Under the pieces are notes generated by a model. The model was not told where the DNA came from and searched no databases. It saw only the letters and a program-made list of their open reading frames with translations. Below are positions 44,157 to 53,896 of a stretch of DNA of 64,000 nucleotides, one piece after another. How positions within the stretch are numbered: position 1 is the first letter of the stretch; every line of letters starts with the position of its first letter. Origin of the DNA: Siphonodentalium dalli (Eukaryota; Mollusca; Scaphopoda; Gadilida; Siphonodentaliidae); the NCBI GenBank assembly GCA_032622095.1, contig CP136067.1, forward strand, positions 182,006,556-182,070,555, read 5' to 3'. Position numbers and translations under genes: made by a program.

Positions 44157-46855
44157 AATGGCTCAACGAGAAACTGCAGGACCACTACGGGGAGTTTATA
44201 TTTTTCGCCGAAGTTGAGGGACGGAACAATATAGTGTGTTTTCGGAACATGGCAAAGTTTATCATAAACGAAAAATGGTACTGTGATAAGAGAGATAGTA
44301 TTGAAGAGGAAACTGAAAGGATAATGTTGACAGCAGCAAGGATATTACGAGCAGAAATAAGAGAGACTGAGTATGACACTAATTCATACCCATCCAGTGA
44401 CGATATATCTTCCATTGATCGGGGTAGACAGTGGGTTCCGCATTATTTGCACACGATGTTAAGTGTTCTGATTCCATCCGATTTGAAGATAAATAGCATT
44501 GGGCACTCCATAATTCAATCTGTTCGACCTCGATCTGTTATAACACCAACACTCTTTGGTGTGGGTGTAGAGATGGATCACGTGTTCGGTTCAAAATGGT
44601 TGGTGAATGAGTTATCTAGGTTGGGGTTCTCCATTACACATGACGAAGTAGAAAGATACAAACAGTCTGTCATCCAAACCGAACGTCCTGACGATATTCT
44701 AACCGACTATTTCCCCGGAACATTTATACAGTGGGTTGCCGACAATGTAGACCATAACATAGCAACTTTAGATGGTCAGGGAACATTCCATGGTATGGGC
44801 ATGATAGCAATCTCTACTCCAAAAGATCAAACACAGCTTATCCTCAGGCCACGCACCATTAACAGGTGCCAGCGTTCGAATGTTGATGAGCTAGTTCGAG
44901 GTAAAGGAATCCAGATATGCCATTATGTTGATTCTCCCGGTAAAGGCCTTTCATCGTTGTCTTACAAACCTTTGCTTCAACTGATTACTCCACTCACATT
45001 GCCCCCAGAGCTCAACACTGATCTACTGTGGCATTCAGGGTGGTTTGTGAACCAATCTACAAAGCGTCGGACAAATTGGTCGGGCTTCATGCAATATATT
45101 ACGACTGATGACCAGAAGTGCCCAACGAAGTCTGATGTTCTGTTTTTGCCGATTATAGATTTGAATCCGTCCGATGAGGATTGTATATATTCAACTCTCC
45201 TTTGTGTTCAGGGTCAAGCGACCAAACTAAACATCCTGACACCATGTATCACATTTGATCAGCCATTGTGGATAAAGGCCACGAATATTATAATGACCAA
45301 GTCCATGAATATAGTCTGCAGGCTGGGTGGCTTTCATACCATTATGAGTTTCATGGGTAGTATTGGTTCACTAATGAAGGGTTCGGGATTGGAAGAGGCT
45401 CTGGAGAATGTCTATGGCCCTAACGCAGTTACACATATGATTTCTGGGAAGGCAATATCAAGGGCAATGCGTGGACATTTCTTAATTGAGGCTGCTCTTA
45501 CAAATAAGCTGATATCAGACATTGTGCCATCTACAGAAACAAGTACAAGTCCGACAAGCCCATGGGGTGACCGAACAGTGCAGACTGAGAAGGTGCTCGA
45601 TGCTTCACCTGATGCCACAGTAGCTATAAATCAGTGTGAAGAAAAAACAATACCTAGAATCGAGAAGGATGAGATGAACGCAATAAGTGATTTGTACAAA
45701 TCTATTGAAAGTAGAGTAATTCCAGCAAGTGCTGTTTCTGGGTCTCAACCATTGATGAAACTCGAGGAATGTTTGAACAAGTATAAATCGTTGCTTATTG
45801 AGAAATCTCCGACAGCAAAGTTGTGGGTTCAGTATTTGGAATATGTGCAAACGTTGAAGAATTTCATTAGAGCAGAGAGGACAGGAAATCTCGCTACTGT
45901 GGGGAAAATGCTTAATCTATTTGCCGCAACCGGTCACGCCAACTATGCCAAGAGCTGTCGACAGCAGATGTTGGAACTACCTAATAAACACCCTTGGCTG
46001 TACAAATGTTTCGCCGAAAATGGGTTTCATGCTGTACGTAGAAGCAATAGATTATGGGCAGGATTATCAACAGATCTCATAATAGAACAAGTCCTTATGC
46101 GTTCTATCAAAAGCAGAGGAGGTCTGACAAGAGGTAGGGGAATGACGGAATCTGTCCGAATGCAATGGATATATAGCATGCATAGGTGTGCCGAGATTCA
46201 TGATGCCATGACCGAATTAACCAAACTTAGACATACCACCAGTGAACAGCACGCGGAGTTCGGGGCAAGTAGGGGCAAACGTGACTCTGATGATTTGGTA
46301 ATCATACAACGTTGGTTTGACGAACATGGACCTTTTGATTTGAGTGAAGGTAAACTACGCTCCCTGTCGTCTGGGTTAACATCTAGTGATGGGGACGGTG
46401 TTAACTGTATTGACTCTGAACGTGTCGGTTTCGAGATCCACCAAAAGCTCAACAGCATGAGTATCACAGATGCCTCGATCAAGCGGAAGGATCAAATAAA
46501 ATCTCTTGACCATTTATATCCTGGGATCAGAGTCGAGAATGATCGAGTGCTATTCTCACGATTGATAGCAATTGCACAACGCGAGGAGGACATGGCTAAG
46601 TATTTTTCATACGAACTGACAACAATACCAACATCACTTTTCAAGGATCATGCGATGAGGAAACCCGCAAAAGCACAACTAGCTAAATCGTTGACTGATC
46701 CTGTCCAGGGTTGTGATCTGCCGGAGCAAGCCATAGCTGTTATCGATGGTGGGGCGCTTCTCCATAGAGTTAAATGGGCAAAAAAATGCACATACCGAGA
46801 AGTAGCTAACCAATATGTTAAATACGTGCGAACGAAATTGGAGTTGGGTGCATAG
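44144..46855 (+). CDS. Academ-like transposase, central region and start of the XPG-like nuclease
   Basis: A 903-codon frame. Most of it is a large region without a fold I can name; conserved-looking blocks include RLGGFHTIMSFMGSIGSLM and GKAISRAMRGHFLIEAALTN near 390-450. A Ser/Thr/Glu-rich linker follows near 455-500. At the C-terminus, AIAVIDGGALLHRVKW (about 863-877) places an Asp (near 868) where XPG/FEN nucleases have their N-terminal catalytic Asp in VD(G/A). The first codon GTG at 44,144 is not a start; the frame continues the zinc-module segment. It ends at TAG 46,853-46,855, and the next motif (VFDG) is in the -1 frame. A missing G near 46,840-46,841 would explain it. Confidence 0.72.
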   Translation: MYSVKWLNEKLQDHYGEFIFFAEVEGRNNIVCFRNMAKFIINEKWYCDKRDSIEEETERIMLTAARILRAEIRETEYDTNSYPSSDDISSIDRGRQWVPHYLHTMLSVLIPSDLKINSIGHSIIQSVRPRSVITPTLFGVGVEMDHVFGSKWLVNELSRLGFSITHDEVERYKQSVIQTERPDDILTDYFPGTFIQWVADNVDHNIATLDGQGTFHGMGMIAISTPKDQTQLILRPRTINRCQRSNVDELVRGKGIQICHYVDSPGKGLSSLSYKPLLQLITPLTLPPELNTDLLWHSGWFVNQSTKRRTNWSGFMQYITTDDQKCPTKSDVLFLPIIDLNPSDEDCIYSTLLCVQGQATKLNILTPCITFDQPLWIKATNIIMTKSMNIVCRLGGFHTIMSFMGSIGSLMKGSGLEEALENVYGPNAVTHMISGKAISRAMRGHFLIEAALTNKLISDIVPSTETSTSPTSPWGDRTVQTEKVLDASPDATVAINQCEEKTIPRIEKDEMNAISDLYKSIESRVIPASAVSGSQPLMKLEECLNKYKSLLIEKSPTAKLWVQYLEYVQTLKNFIRAERTGNLATVGKMLNLFAATGHANYAKSCRQQMLELPNKHPWLYKCFAENGFHAVRRSNRLWAGLSTDLIIEQVLMRSIKSRGGLTRGRGMTESVRMQWIYSMHRCAEIHDAMTELTKLRHTTSEQHAEFGASRGKRDSDDLVIIQRWFDEHGPFDLSEGKLRSLSSGLTSSDGDGVNCIDSERVGFEIHQKLNSMSITDASIKRKDQIKSLDHLYPGIRVENDRVLFSRLIAIAQREEDMAKYFSYELTTIPTSLFKDHAMRKPAKAQLAKSLTDPVQGCDLPEQAIAVIDGGALLHRVKWAKKCTYREVANQYVKYVRTKLELGA

Positions 46856-47931
46856 TGTTCGATGGTTATGGAAATGGTCCATCGATCAAAGACCACGAAC
46901 ACCGAAGGCGAAGTGGGAAAACATGTGCAGATATTCAACTGAAAGACCACATGAATGCTCATGTGAATCAAGAGATCTTTCTCTCAAACGAGAACAATAA
47001 GAGTCAATTTATTGATTTGTTGAGTCAACTACTCAACGCAGATGGACAAACAGTACACAAGAGTACAGGAGACGCGGACACATTAATAGTTGCCTCTGCC
47101 ATTGAATACGCTTCACATTCCAAACATGTGAATGTGATTGCAGATGACACCGATATACTGGTCCTATTGATGTATCATTGGACATCAAATATGGCAGATG
47201 TGTACTTCCATTCGGAAGCACGAAAGACAAGTAAAAGAGGCATTACACTGTGGAAAATTGGCGATATCGTGAAAAAGGCAGGTGATGCCACAACAAAAAA
47301 CATTCTGTTTCTGCATGCGTGGTTAGGTTGTGACACCACTTCTGCCATTTTTGGGCATGGTAAAACCGGTCTTTCCAAGAAATACCAAGAATCGGCTGAC
47401 TTTCAGGACGCATCACTTAGCATGCATAATATCGAAGCCACCCAATGTGAAATAGGAAAATTAGGTATAAAACTGTTTTTCATTATGTACGGTGGAAAGT
47501 CGGAAGAAAATTTGAATACACTACGTTATGCTAAATTTATGGAAATGGTTTCGTCGAGCAAAGGATCGATCGATCCTCAGAAACTTCCACCAACAGAAAG
47601 GGCGGCATATTTCCACAGTCTGAGAGTTCATCTACAAGTAATGATTTGGAAAAATCTTCGAAATAATGTGTTGGATCCTTGGGAATGGGGATGGAAGGTT
47701 GGTGTCTCAGAACTCATCCCAATTATGACTGACCAGGATGCAGCACCTTGTGAACTATTGAAGTTCGTTCGCTGTAAATGCAAGTTGTCGTCCAAGAATT
47801 CGTGTGGAAGTAACTTGTGTTCGTGTCTCAAAAATGGACTGAAATGTGTTGTAGCATGTGGAGATTGTCGTGGAGAAGGCTGTAAGAACTCGGAGGAAAT
47901 TAGACTTGAAATTTCTGAAGATGATAACTAA
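46855..47931 (+). CDS. Academ-like transposase, XPG/FEN-like nuclease core and CXC-like Cys-rich tail
   Basis: Structure-specific nuclease part, expected to cut DNA during transposition. Motifs map onto XPG/FEN enzymes: VFDGY-GPSIKDHEHRRR (2-19; FEN VFDG...K...RR), GDADT (72-76; the GEAEA acidic pair), VIADDTDILVLL (94-105; DxD in the XPG-I block), and LHAWLGCDTTSAIFGHGKTG (153-172; the LxGxDY...GIG helix-hairpin-helix). All expected acidic positions are present. The C-terminus has Cys at about 307, 309, 317, 322, 324, 331, 335, 338 and 343 in a CxC-x7-C-x4-CxC spacing like tesmin/TSO1 CXC domains. It begins directly after the stop of the preceding frame and has no own ATG at the family boundary, so it is the 3' segment of a frameshifted gene. 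Stop TAA at 47,929-47,931. Confidence 0.78.
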   Translation: MFDGYGNGPSIKDHEHRRRSGKTCADIQLKDHMNAHVNQEIFLSNENNKSQFIDLLSQLLNADGQTVHKSTGDADTLIVASAIEYASHSKHVNVIADDTDILVLLMYHWTSNMADVYFHSEARKTSKRGITLWKIGDIVKKAGDATTKNILFLHAWLGCDTTSAIFGHGKTGLSKKYQESADFQDASLSMHNIEATQCEIGKLGIKLFFIMYGGKSEENLNTLRYAKFMEMVSSSKGSIDPQKLPPTERAAYFHSLRVHLQVMIWKNLRNNVLDPWEWGWKVGVSELIPIMTDQDAAPCELLKFVRCKCKLSSKNSCGSNLCSCLKNGLKCVVACGDCRGEGCKNSEEIRLEISEDDN

Positions 47932-48600
47932 GTACTTGACGGTTTCTTGTATGTTGTCCCAGTTGTTTGGTAGAGAATAAGTATGACTAATGTGCATGTT
48001 TTCCTTTATTAATTGGACAATATTGTCTAAGAAAGGCGTAAGCTTGAAATTTTCACATTTCCCAAATTCGGCGGCCATATTGGCACCCATTCTCCCCTTC
48101 AGTAACCACATTATATTTATGTATCATCTGTATCATGACTAAGTCAATGTAACTTCCGTTTTGGTTAAATAGTTTCCATATAACCCGGAGTTTGCGTGCT
48201 AATGGGCACTGACTCGAAATATCATCATTTGACCGCCATCTTGGACGCCATCTTGTATCCTGACTGCTTGTGCTATTTAAAAAAATTTTTTATTTGTTTG
48301 GTCTCGGTTCCTTTCTGCGTCAAAATTTACAGAAACTGCTTGTATTGAAATATAGGATATGCTAATAATAGACATTTGTATTAGAAAAAATATTTGTATA
48401 CACTTAAAGATTATAATTTTCCCGAATTCAGCGGCCATATTGATAGCCATCTGCCCCCAAAGACAACAAGCTTAGCAGTGTGCGTGTTCTGACATGTGTT
48501 ACTTTCAATGTGGAATATGTTTTGGTGCGTAATTTTCCATAATTACCGAGGTTTCATGTGTTATTGGGCACTAATGGGAAATTTACTTATTGTCTCAGCC
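47932..48600. repeat. Right inner flank of the Academ-like element
   Basis: In reverse complement this contains AAGATGGCG(T)CCAAGATGGCG-type and TATGGCCGC(C/T)GAATT(T/C)GGGAAA phrases that repeat at about 340-365 bp and match the left flank at 42,455-42,665. Minus-strand frames here are repeat shadows. Confidence 0.6.
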
Positions 48601-48721
48601 ATATTGGACGACATCTTGGATCCTGAATTTGCCCATGAGCGGATTTTTGCGGATTTTGGATATGTTGTTCCTGGTGTTTTTCCGCGTCGAATGACACCAA
48701 AATCAGCTTGTATCCATGGAT

Positions 48722-48816
48722 GACGATGGATGATGACGAAGATGTATAAAGACGGTGACAAAAATGTTGACGATGTTGACGATGATGGTGATGACGACGA
48801 CGACGACGATTAAAGT
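48722..48816. repeat. GAT/GAC triplet tract
   Basis: GATGATGACGAAGATG...GACGACGACGACGACGAT. It lies just outside the right flanking repeat of the Academ-like element; similar tracts occur at 41.05-41.25 and 42.25-42.29 kb in the same orientation. Confidence 0.85.
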
Positions 48817-48985
48817 GACCTCATTGTATATATGTATATATCCATGTTCTGCATTAATTTGCAGCGTTGATAATTAAAGCATTCAACAGCTTTCAACTGA
48901 TAAGTTAGCACTCGGGCGCTATGCCAACCGGAGGAGTGTATCAATCCACTCCATAGAAAACATCGTCCTGACTACGCTCAATCTT

Positions 48986-49435
48986 AAATATTTACATCTC
49001 GATTCGAAACGCAACTATCGGCGATAAACTAACGCAATTTATTTCGTCATCGAGAATTATTATACCCCCGCACCGAGTTGTGGGTGTATACTGGAATCAG
49101 CTCGTCCGTCCGTGGACGTTTTCTCAGAATATTCTTGTTCAATTTGAATCCAATTTGCTACAGTACCGGGGTCAATCATAATGGGAACTTGTGCACCTGC
49201 GATTTGGAGTTCGGTCGGACTCATATTGACCGAGTTGTAACATGTTTAATACTTGGGTATACCTTAGTCCCACCTGAGACATGCACACCTCCAGTTGCAT
49301 TTAATTAATGTAAGAATAGCGGTGTGTGTTGTCAAATTGGATTAATATTCGTAAAATAACTACTTTGAACTATTCTCCATTTCTATTTGATCAACCTACC
49401 GGAGTGTTTCACAGCACTTTAACCGAACTAATCGT
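48986..49435. repeat. Dispersed repeat, filled copy carrying a TTATACCCCCGC insert
   Basis: ATATTTACATCTCGATTCG and AGCGGTGTGTGTTGTCAAA...GGATTAATATTCGTAAAA match 57,645-57,855. Between those blocks this copy has about 230 extra bases (roughly 49,055-49,285) starting TTATACCCCCGCACCGAGTT with GTATACTGGAATCAGC, absent from the other copy. Confidence 0.7.
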
Positions 49436-50330
49436 CAATGAAGTCCAAATATTATGATTTCTAAGTTCCTCGTCATGCATGCTGTTTCTACGTTGTAATT
49501 GCGCTTGTTCTGTCGGTTAAACGGCTTTATGTCAGACGTTTTGTGCATCAACATTAGTGTGACATCATGTAATAGCCTAGCATATTAAGATAAACCTGAC
49601 TCCTGAGATCCACATTTGATACCTAATTAATGTTGAATCCTGAAAATAAATGAGGACTTTATTCACCACGATACTCTTCGAAATATATCGACTTTCCGTC
49701 ATTTGAGATAAACGTTCTTTATTGTTAATATACAGTCGCCAGGAAACTACATACAGGGAACGCTCTTTTTTGTTCCATACGCAAAATATTTTAGGGTCAA
49801 GAGAGGGGGAGCAACTTATATCGTTGATTATACAAGAATAGGCCACAAATATTTCGTATCTTGGCGCAATAAATATGTTGCCCCTATCATGACAGTTCAT
49901 GATTAAAGGGACATAAGGCACTTGTTCGTACTGGGTAAATGTGAACAATCAAAATGTTTTGTAATATTATCACTAATCTTGAAGAACATGGAGAATATAA
50001 TGACTTTGTTCTTATCTTTATTATTGAGAACTCTACAGTGTGACGAGATTTTCGCATATTGAAAACATTGTTACGTAAACATTACTGTTACAGTGGAATT
50101 ACCGATAAAATTACAATTAGTCCAATAAGATACTGAAGTTTAATTTTTTTTTAAACTTGACGGTAAATATTGGAAAAGGTCAAAGCATTTAAAAATATTC
50201 TAAAAATCATATTCAGACTATAATATTTTAACTTAGTACACGATTAACGATGTGTGTTGACATTACTTTAACAGTTTTGTTTACTTAGTAATGTTTTTAA
50301 CATGCTGGATTTGGATAAACAATGAATAAA
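49436..50330. other. Non-coding interval, nothing recognised
   Basis: The longest frame (123 codons, minus, ending 49,577) shows no motif. No RNA gene or repeat is seen. Confidence 0.4.
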
Positions 50331-50331
50331 T

Positions 50332-50508
50332 AGAGAATACCTACAGTTTTTTGTTTGAATACCGAAACATCTCACTCGTGTCTGGAAAGAAATATCGAAT
50401 TTTCACGAGCGGCTACAAGCCTGTATTTGCGAGTGCAAATTCGATATTTCTTTCCAGATACGAATGAGATGTTTCAGATATTCAAACAAAAAACTGTAGA
50501 TACTCTTT
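50332..50508. repeat. Long hairpin: about 63-bp arms, 33-bp loop
   Basis: 50,341-50,403 (starting CTACAGTTTTTTGTTTGAAT) pairs with 50,437-50,499 (ending ATTCAAACAAAAAACTGTAG) with only a few mismatches; pairing weakly extends a further 8-9 bp on each side. It is isolated from the other foldback families in this window. Confidence 0.88.
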
Positions 50509-50797
50509 TTATTATATGCGGATTATTTAGGCTCAAAGTTGCTAAGTTAAGTCTTTATTAAATAAATCATTAACTATACATTATTTAAAAGTGCACGTGG
50601 CAGTGTTTACAAGCAGGACAGAGCCTAGACGTAAATTTGAATTTGACACGCTGCTACTCAAACATAATTGTCGATCGATCACCCGCCGTCATATATTCAT
50701 CGCTTTTGATTGGCGAGTGGACAGACATTATGCACGCAATGATCAGTCGATCAACCTTGGCAGCTCGTGTTAATTTCAAGCCCTGCAGTGAAATAAC

Positions 50798-51025
50798 GCT
50801 ATCTATGATTTAAACTGTGTTTTGTGCAGCAATAGCCCATGTGATGAATACCATTTTATGATCATATGCCAAGAGCTAAAAAACTTACGTGAATTATATA
50901 TTCCAAAATATTATTGGGATAAACCAAACCGAAATAAATTCCATGGACTACTTTCTCTTGAAAACATGAGCGTTCTGAAAAGACTGAGCATATTTATTAA
51001 ATTGGCATTGAAAAAGATTTCTTAA
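50798..51025 (+). pseudogene. LINE RT C-terminal tail
   Basis: IYDLNCVLCSNSPCDEYHFMIIC has the CxxC...H...C knuckle, followed by RELYIPKYYWDKPNRNKF and a LSIFIKLALKKIS end with a TAA stop at 51,023-51,025. Everything upstream (RT domain) is missing. The 3' sequence to about 51,335 ends with a small hairpin (CCAACTTAAATGTTGG) and AATAAACAATCAATCAA, a plausible LINE 3' terminus. Confidence 0.75.
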
Positions 51026-51342
51026 ATATAATATTATATACACAGATGAAATATATATACATGCATGTTTGTATGTGTATATATATATGTGTGTGTGTAA
51101 TGCGACACATCCATAAATTGGGAATTGCATACTTATGGAAGGTAATTGTTAATGAATCTTATGTATAAGTGCTGTGTACAGTTATTGTATTATGGTGGAT
51201 TTGTTACGAAAATATGATAATGATAATTGTTAACGTATAAATTGTTTGTATAAACTGTTTCTGTGTATATATGTATATATATGTTTTGGCTATGTTCCAA
51301 CTTAAATGTTGGCTTTGCAAATAAACAATCAATCAACTAGAG

Positions 51343-51594
51343 TTAACCCTTTACCCAAAAGAACGGCCCTGTGCCAATGCATTCTCTTATATATGCGAGG
51401 CGACCTATGGTCGACTCGCATATATAAGAGAATGCATTGGCACAGGGCATAACTGTAACCATCACAATGTGGTCAATGAGCCGGTTCCAATGATATCCAT
51501 ATTTGTATGGTTTTATTGAGACAGGCCCAAGATAATTTAGGCTGTTGCAGCTTTATTTGGCCGTTTTTGGCCGGTTTGTTGGGTAAAGGGTTAA
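51343..51594. mobile_element. TTAA-flanked MITE with CCCTTTACCCAA ends (family G, copy 1) and solo family A palindrome
   Basis: TTAA-CCCTTTACCCAA at 51,343 and TTGGGTAAAGGG-TTAA at 51,594. The interior has GGCCGTTTTTGGCCGG and GGTTCCAATGATATCC. Near the left end sits one 81-bp family A palindrome (51,367-51,447) with both outer ends CCCTGTGCC and GGCACAGGG. Copy 2 at 62,893 has a full two-palindrome element at the same position. No transposase. Confidence 0.85.
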
Positions 51595-51675
51595 ATAACG
51601 ACATCGCATTTCACTGTGGCTTCTAAGAGATAAATACAACGATCTACGTTTCGGTAATTTCCCGCTATTTTATAG

Positions 51676-52229
51676 GCAAGCATCAGGGTTCGCGCTGCCA
51701 CTTGCCAAATTTGCCAATGGCAAAAATAATTCACATTTGGCAAAAAATATTTTCATTTGGCAGTCACTTTTGACTCAAGAAAGTTTAATAATATTTGTCA
51801 ACCAATACCACTCATTTCAGGAAACTCTTTCATTAATGGTATTATTGGTAGTGATTTATAAGGTTATTAAAAGTTAACACCTCTATCAAGATGCAGTTAA
51901 TCTGACATCATTAGTAAGGGGTGGAGGGTTTGCTAGTATGTCTGGTGGTGGTGTTTACATAGCTATTCCTATTTGTTTCGATATGCCTTTCTGATGAAGA
52001 AACCCTTATACAATTTCAATGGTATGCAATATGTTTTATTGTTCTCTCATAAACTCAAATATAGAGGCGAGAATTATTAGTAATGAACTGCTTTCCTATC
52101 AATATCAAAGGTCGCTCAAGCAGCGATTGTCGAAATAAAATAAAAGACACAATGTTGTAGAAACTGATAGAATTTGGCAAATTCTTTGGCAAAAGTTTAT
52201 TTCGGGCCAGCGCGGACCCTGGCAAGCGT
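51676..52229. mobile_element. hAT-like MITE with 8-bp target duplication
   Basis: Ends CAGGGTTCGCGCTG (from 51,684) and CAGCGCGGACCCTG (to 52,221) form a CAGGG-type TIR. The flanks GCAAGCAT (51,676-51,683) and GCAAGCGT (52,222-52,229) agree at 7 of 8 bases, as expected of an aged hAT duplication. Subterminal TTTGGCAAA-type motifs repeat near both ends. No transposase. Confidence 0.82.
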
Positions 52230-52324
52230 AAAATAAAAGAACATATTTGTCTATTTCTCCATGTTTTTACAGGATTATTTTTTTGTTTTCACCTTTAACC
52301 CACTGCGAGTGCCTTTGTGTCCCT

Positions 52325-53321
52325 TTAAAGGGGTACTGTACACTAAATCTGGCCATTTTTGGGACCATCTCATTTTTCACTCAACATAATATATGCAACA
52401 AATGAATGAATTTGAGCCATGGGTGAGTGCGAAATACACCATTTACCGTTCGAATGATACAAACAACATGGTAATTATAACGAAAATGAATTTATCATAT
52501 GACACAATCATTATTTACTTTGGAAAGTGTGTCATAAATCAATTTCATATGAACTACTAGTTCATATCACCTTCCGATAATTTGATTGGTTTGTTGACAA
52601 AAAGTGTGTTCTGAATGGCAGCCGGGGCCGAGACGTATCTCTAATTAAATGCAGGTCAAATTCGTGCGCGTCAATCAACGCGATGCCGAAATACTCGCAA
52701 TTATAATCTTGAAATATATAGTTTTGGACATTGTTATACGATAAATATAATATGTAATTCGTATTTATCTAATAAACATACGATATAATGTCACAAACTG
52801 AGAACAGAATAGCGCACTATATCTTCGCGTGCATATTATTTCTGCTAGCTCACCAGGTGTAATTGGGTTTCCGGTGCAACGAAGTGACGTCACATTAACC
52901 TTTTGCTGCCGATGTCATATAGCTATTTAGTTATTTGTGTGCGTTTTGGACATCATAATCAATGTATAGGTGTCATATGATAAATAGAATATGTAATTCG
53001 TGTTTCTCTCATATGATATTTATGAAACTCGTCACGAATTTTCAGTTTTCTCTCGCCGGAGGCTCGAGAAAACTGAAAATTCTTAGACTCGTTTCATAAA
53101 TATCATATGAGAGAAACACTCATTTCATATCCTCTATTTATGACTCCAGCCATCAATTCATTTTCATTATAATTACCATGTTGTTTGCGTCATTCGTAGA
53201 TCACCTGATTGTATTTTGCAATCATCCTTGGCTCAAATATTCATTTGTTGCATATATTCTGTTGAGTATAAAAGGGGATGGTCCCATAAATGGCCGATTT
53301 TAGTATACAATACCCCTTTAA
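52325..53321. mobile_element. TTAA-flanked long-TIR MITE (family E) with internal foldback
   Basis: TTAA-AGGGGTACTGTACACTAAA at 52,325 and its counterpart ending at TTAA 53,321 pair over roughly 170 bp (for example GGCCATTTTTGGGACCAT and ATGGTCCCATAAATGGCC). Inside, 52,979-53,052 and 53,064-53,148 form a second inverted pair of about 75 bp (TTTCTCTCATATGATATTTA and complement). No transposase; piggyBac-like by TTAA. Confidence 0.82.
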
Positions 53322-53896
53322 GACTTATATTAATGTTTCGTAAGCGGACAATCGGGGGCTCAATTATTTAGATAACAGATTGCATGCTTGCAAAATGCGA
53401 CTGTGGAAGGGTCAAGAAGAGATCGAGGACAAATGCTCCTCGGAGCTATATTGTATACGTCCACAAGGACTTATATCTTCACGCGTGGTTGTCACATAAT
53501 TATGCATTTTGTATAGAAAGTATATCTGGAATGACAAATTCGTGCAACGAGGCATTGTGTCGCTTAATATATTCTTGTGTCGTGCCCTGATAGAGCCGGG
53601 TGTCAGGGTGTACGCGCACTTTATCGGTAGACAGCGTCCGCGAAGTAAACAACCTAACCCGCGAGGTCGAGGTGCAATTAATGCTAACTTGGCGAAATAT
53701 ATAATTAGCTGGTTGGTTTGAATGAAGAATGCAAGCCGTGCATAATATGTCAAATAGGTTCAAGAGATGTAACAACGTTAAACATGACCCTCAGCTTACT
53801 GTTTGCCCAACGATTGGTTTGGGTTTTTTTTTCAACCAATCAGTTTTTATTGCTGGTCAAAATTCTTTGAAAGGGTTAAGTTTTCTGGGAAATCCC
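53322..53896. other. Non-coding interval, nothing recognised
   Basis: Overlapping frames on both strands (up to 113 codons) have no motif and probably reflect chance. Confidence 0.35.

Larger units (their letters stand above)
42344..48718 (+). mobile_element. Academ-like DNA transposon, transposase frames between inverted flanking repeats
   Basis: Three + frames at 43,416-47,931 encode one transposase-like protein in pieces. On the left, 42,344-42,460 (GATTTTGGTGTCATTCGACG...ATCCGC...CAGGATCCAAGATGG) reappears inverted at about 48,603-48,718, roughly 90% alike. Further inward, both flanks carry second, weaker units (left near 42,753; right near 48,070-48,260), so each flank is a tandem array of about 365-bp units in mirrored orientation. 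The true termini and target duplication are not identified; the repeated flanks may be subterminal. Confidence 0.65.

Noticed and set aside
45412-46482. Minus-strand frames of 68-94 codons
   Set aside because: Shadows of the Academ-like + strand frame.
41040-48816. GAT/GAC tracts as terminal repeats of the Academ-like element
   Set aside because: The tracts are in the same orientation on both sides, not inverted, and look like independent microsatellites.
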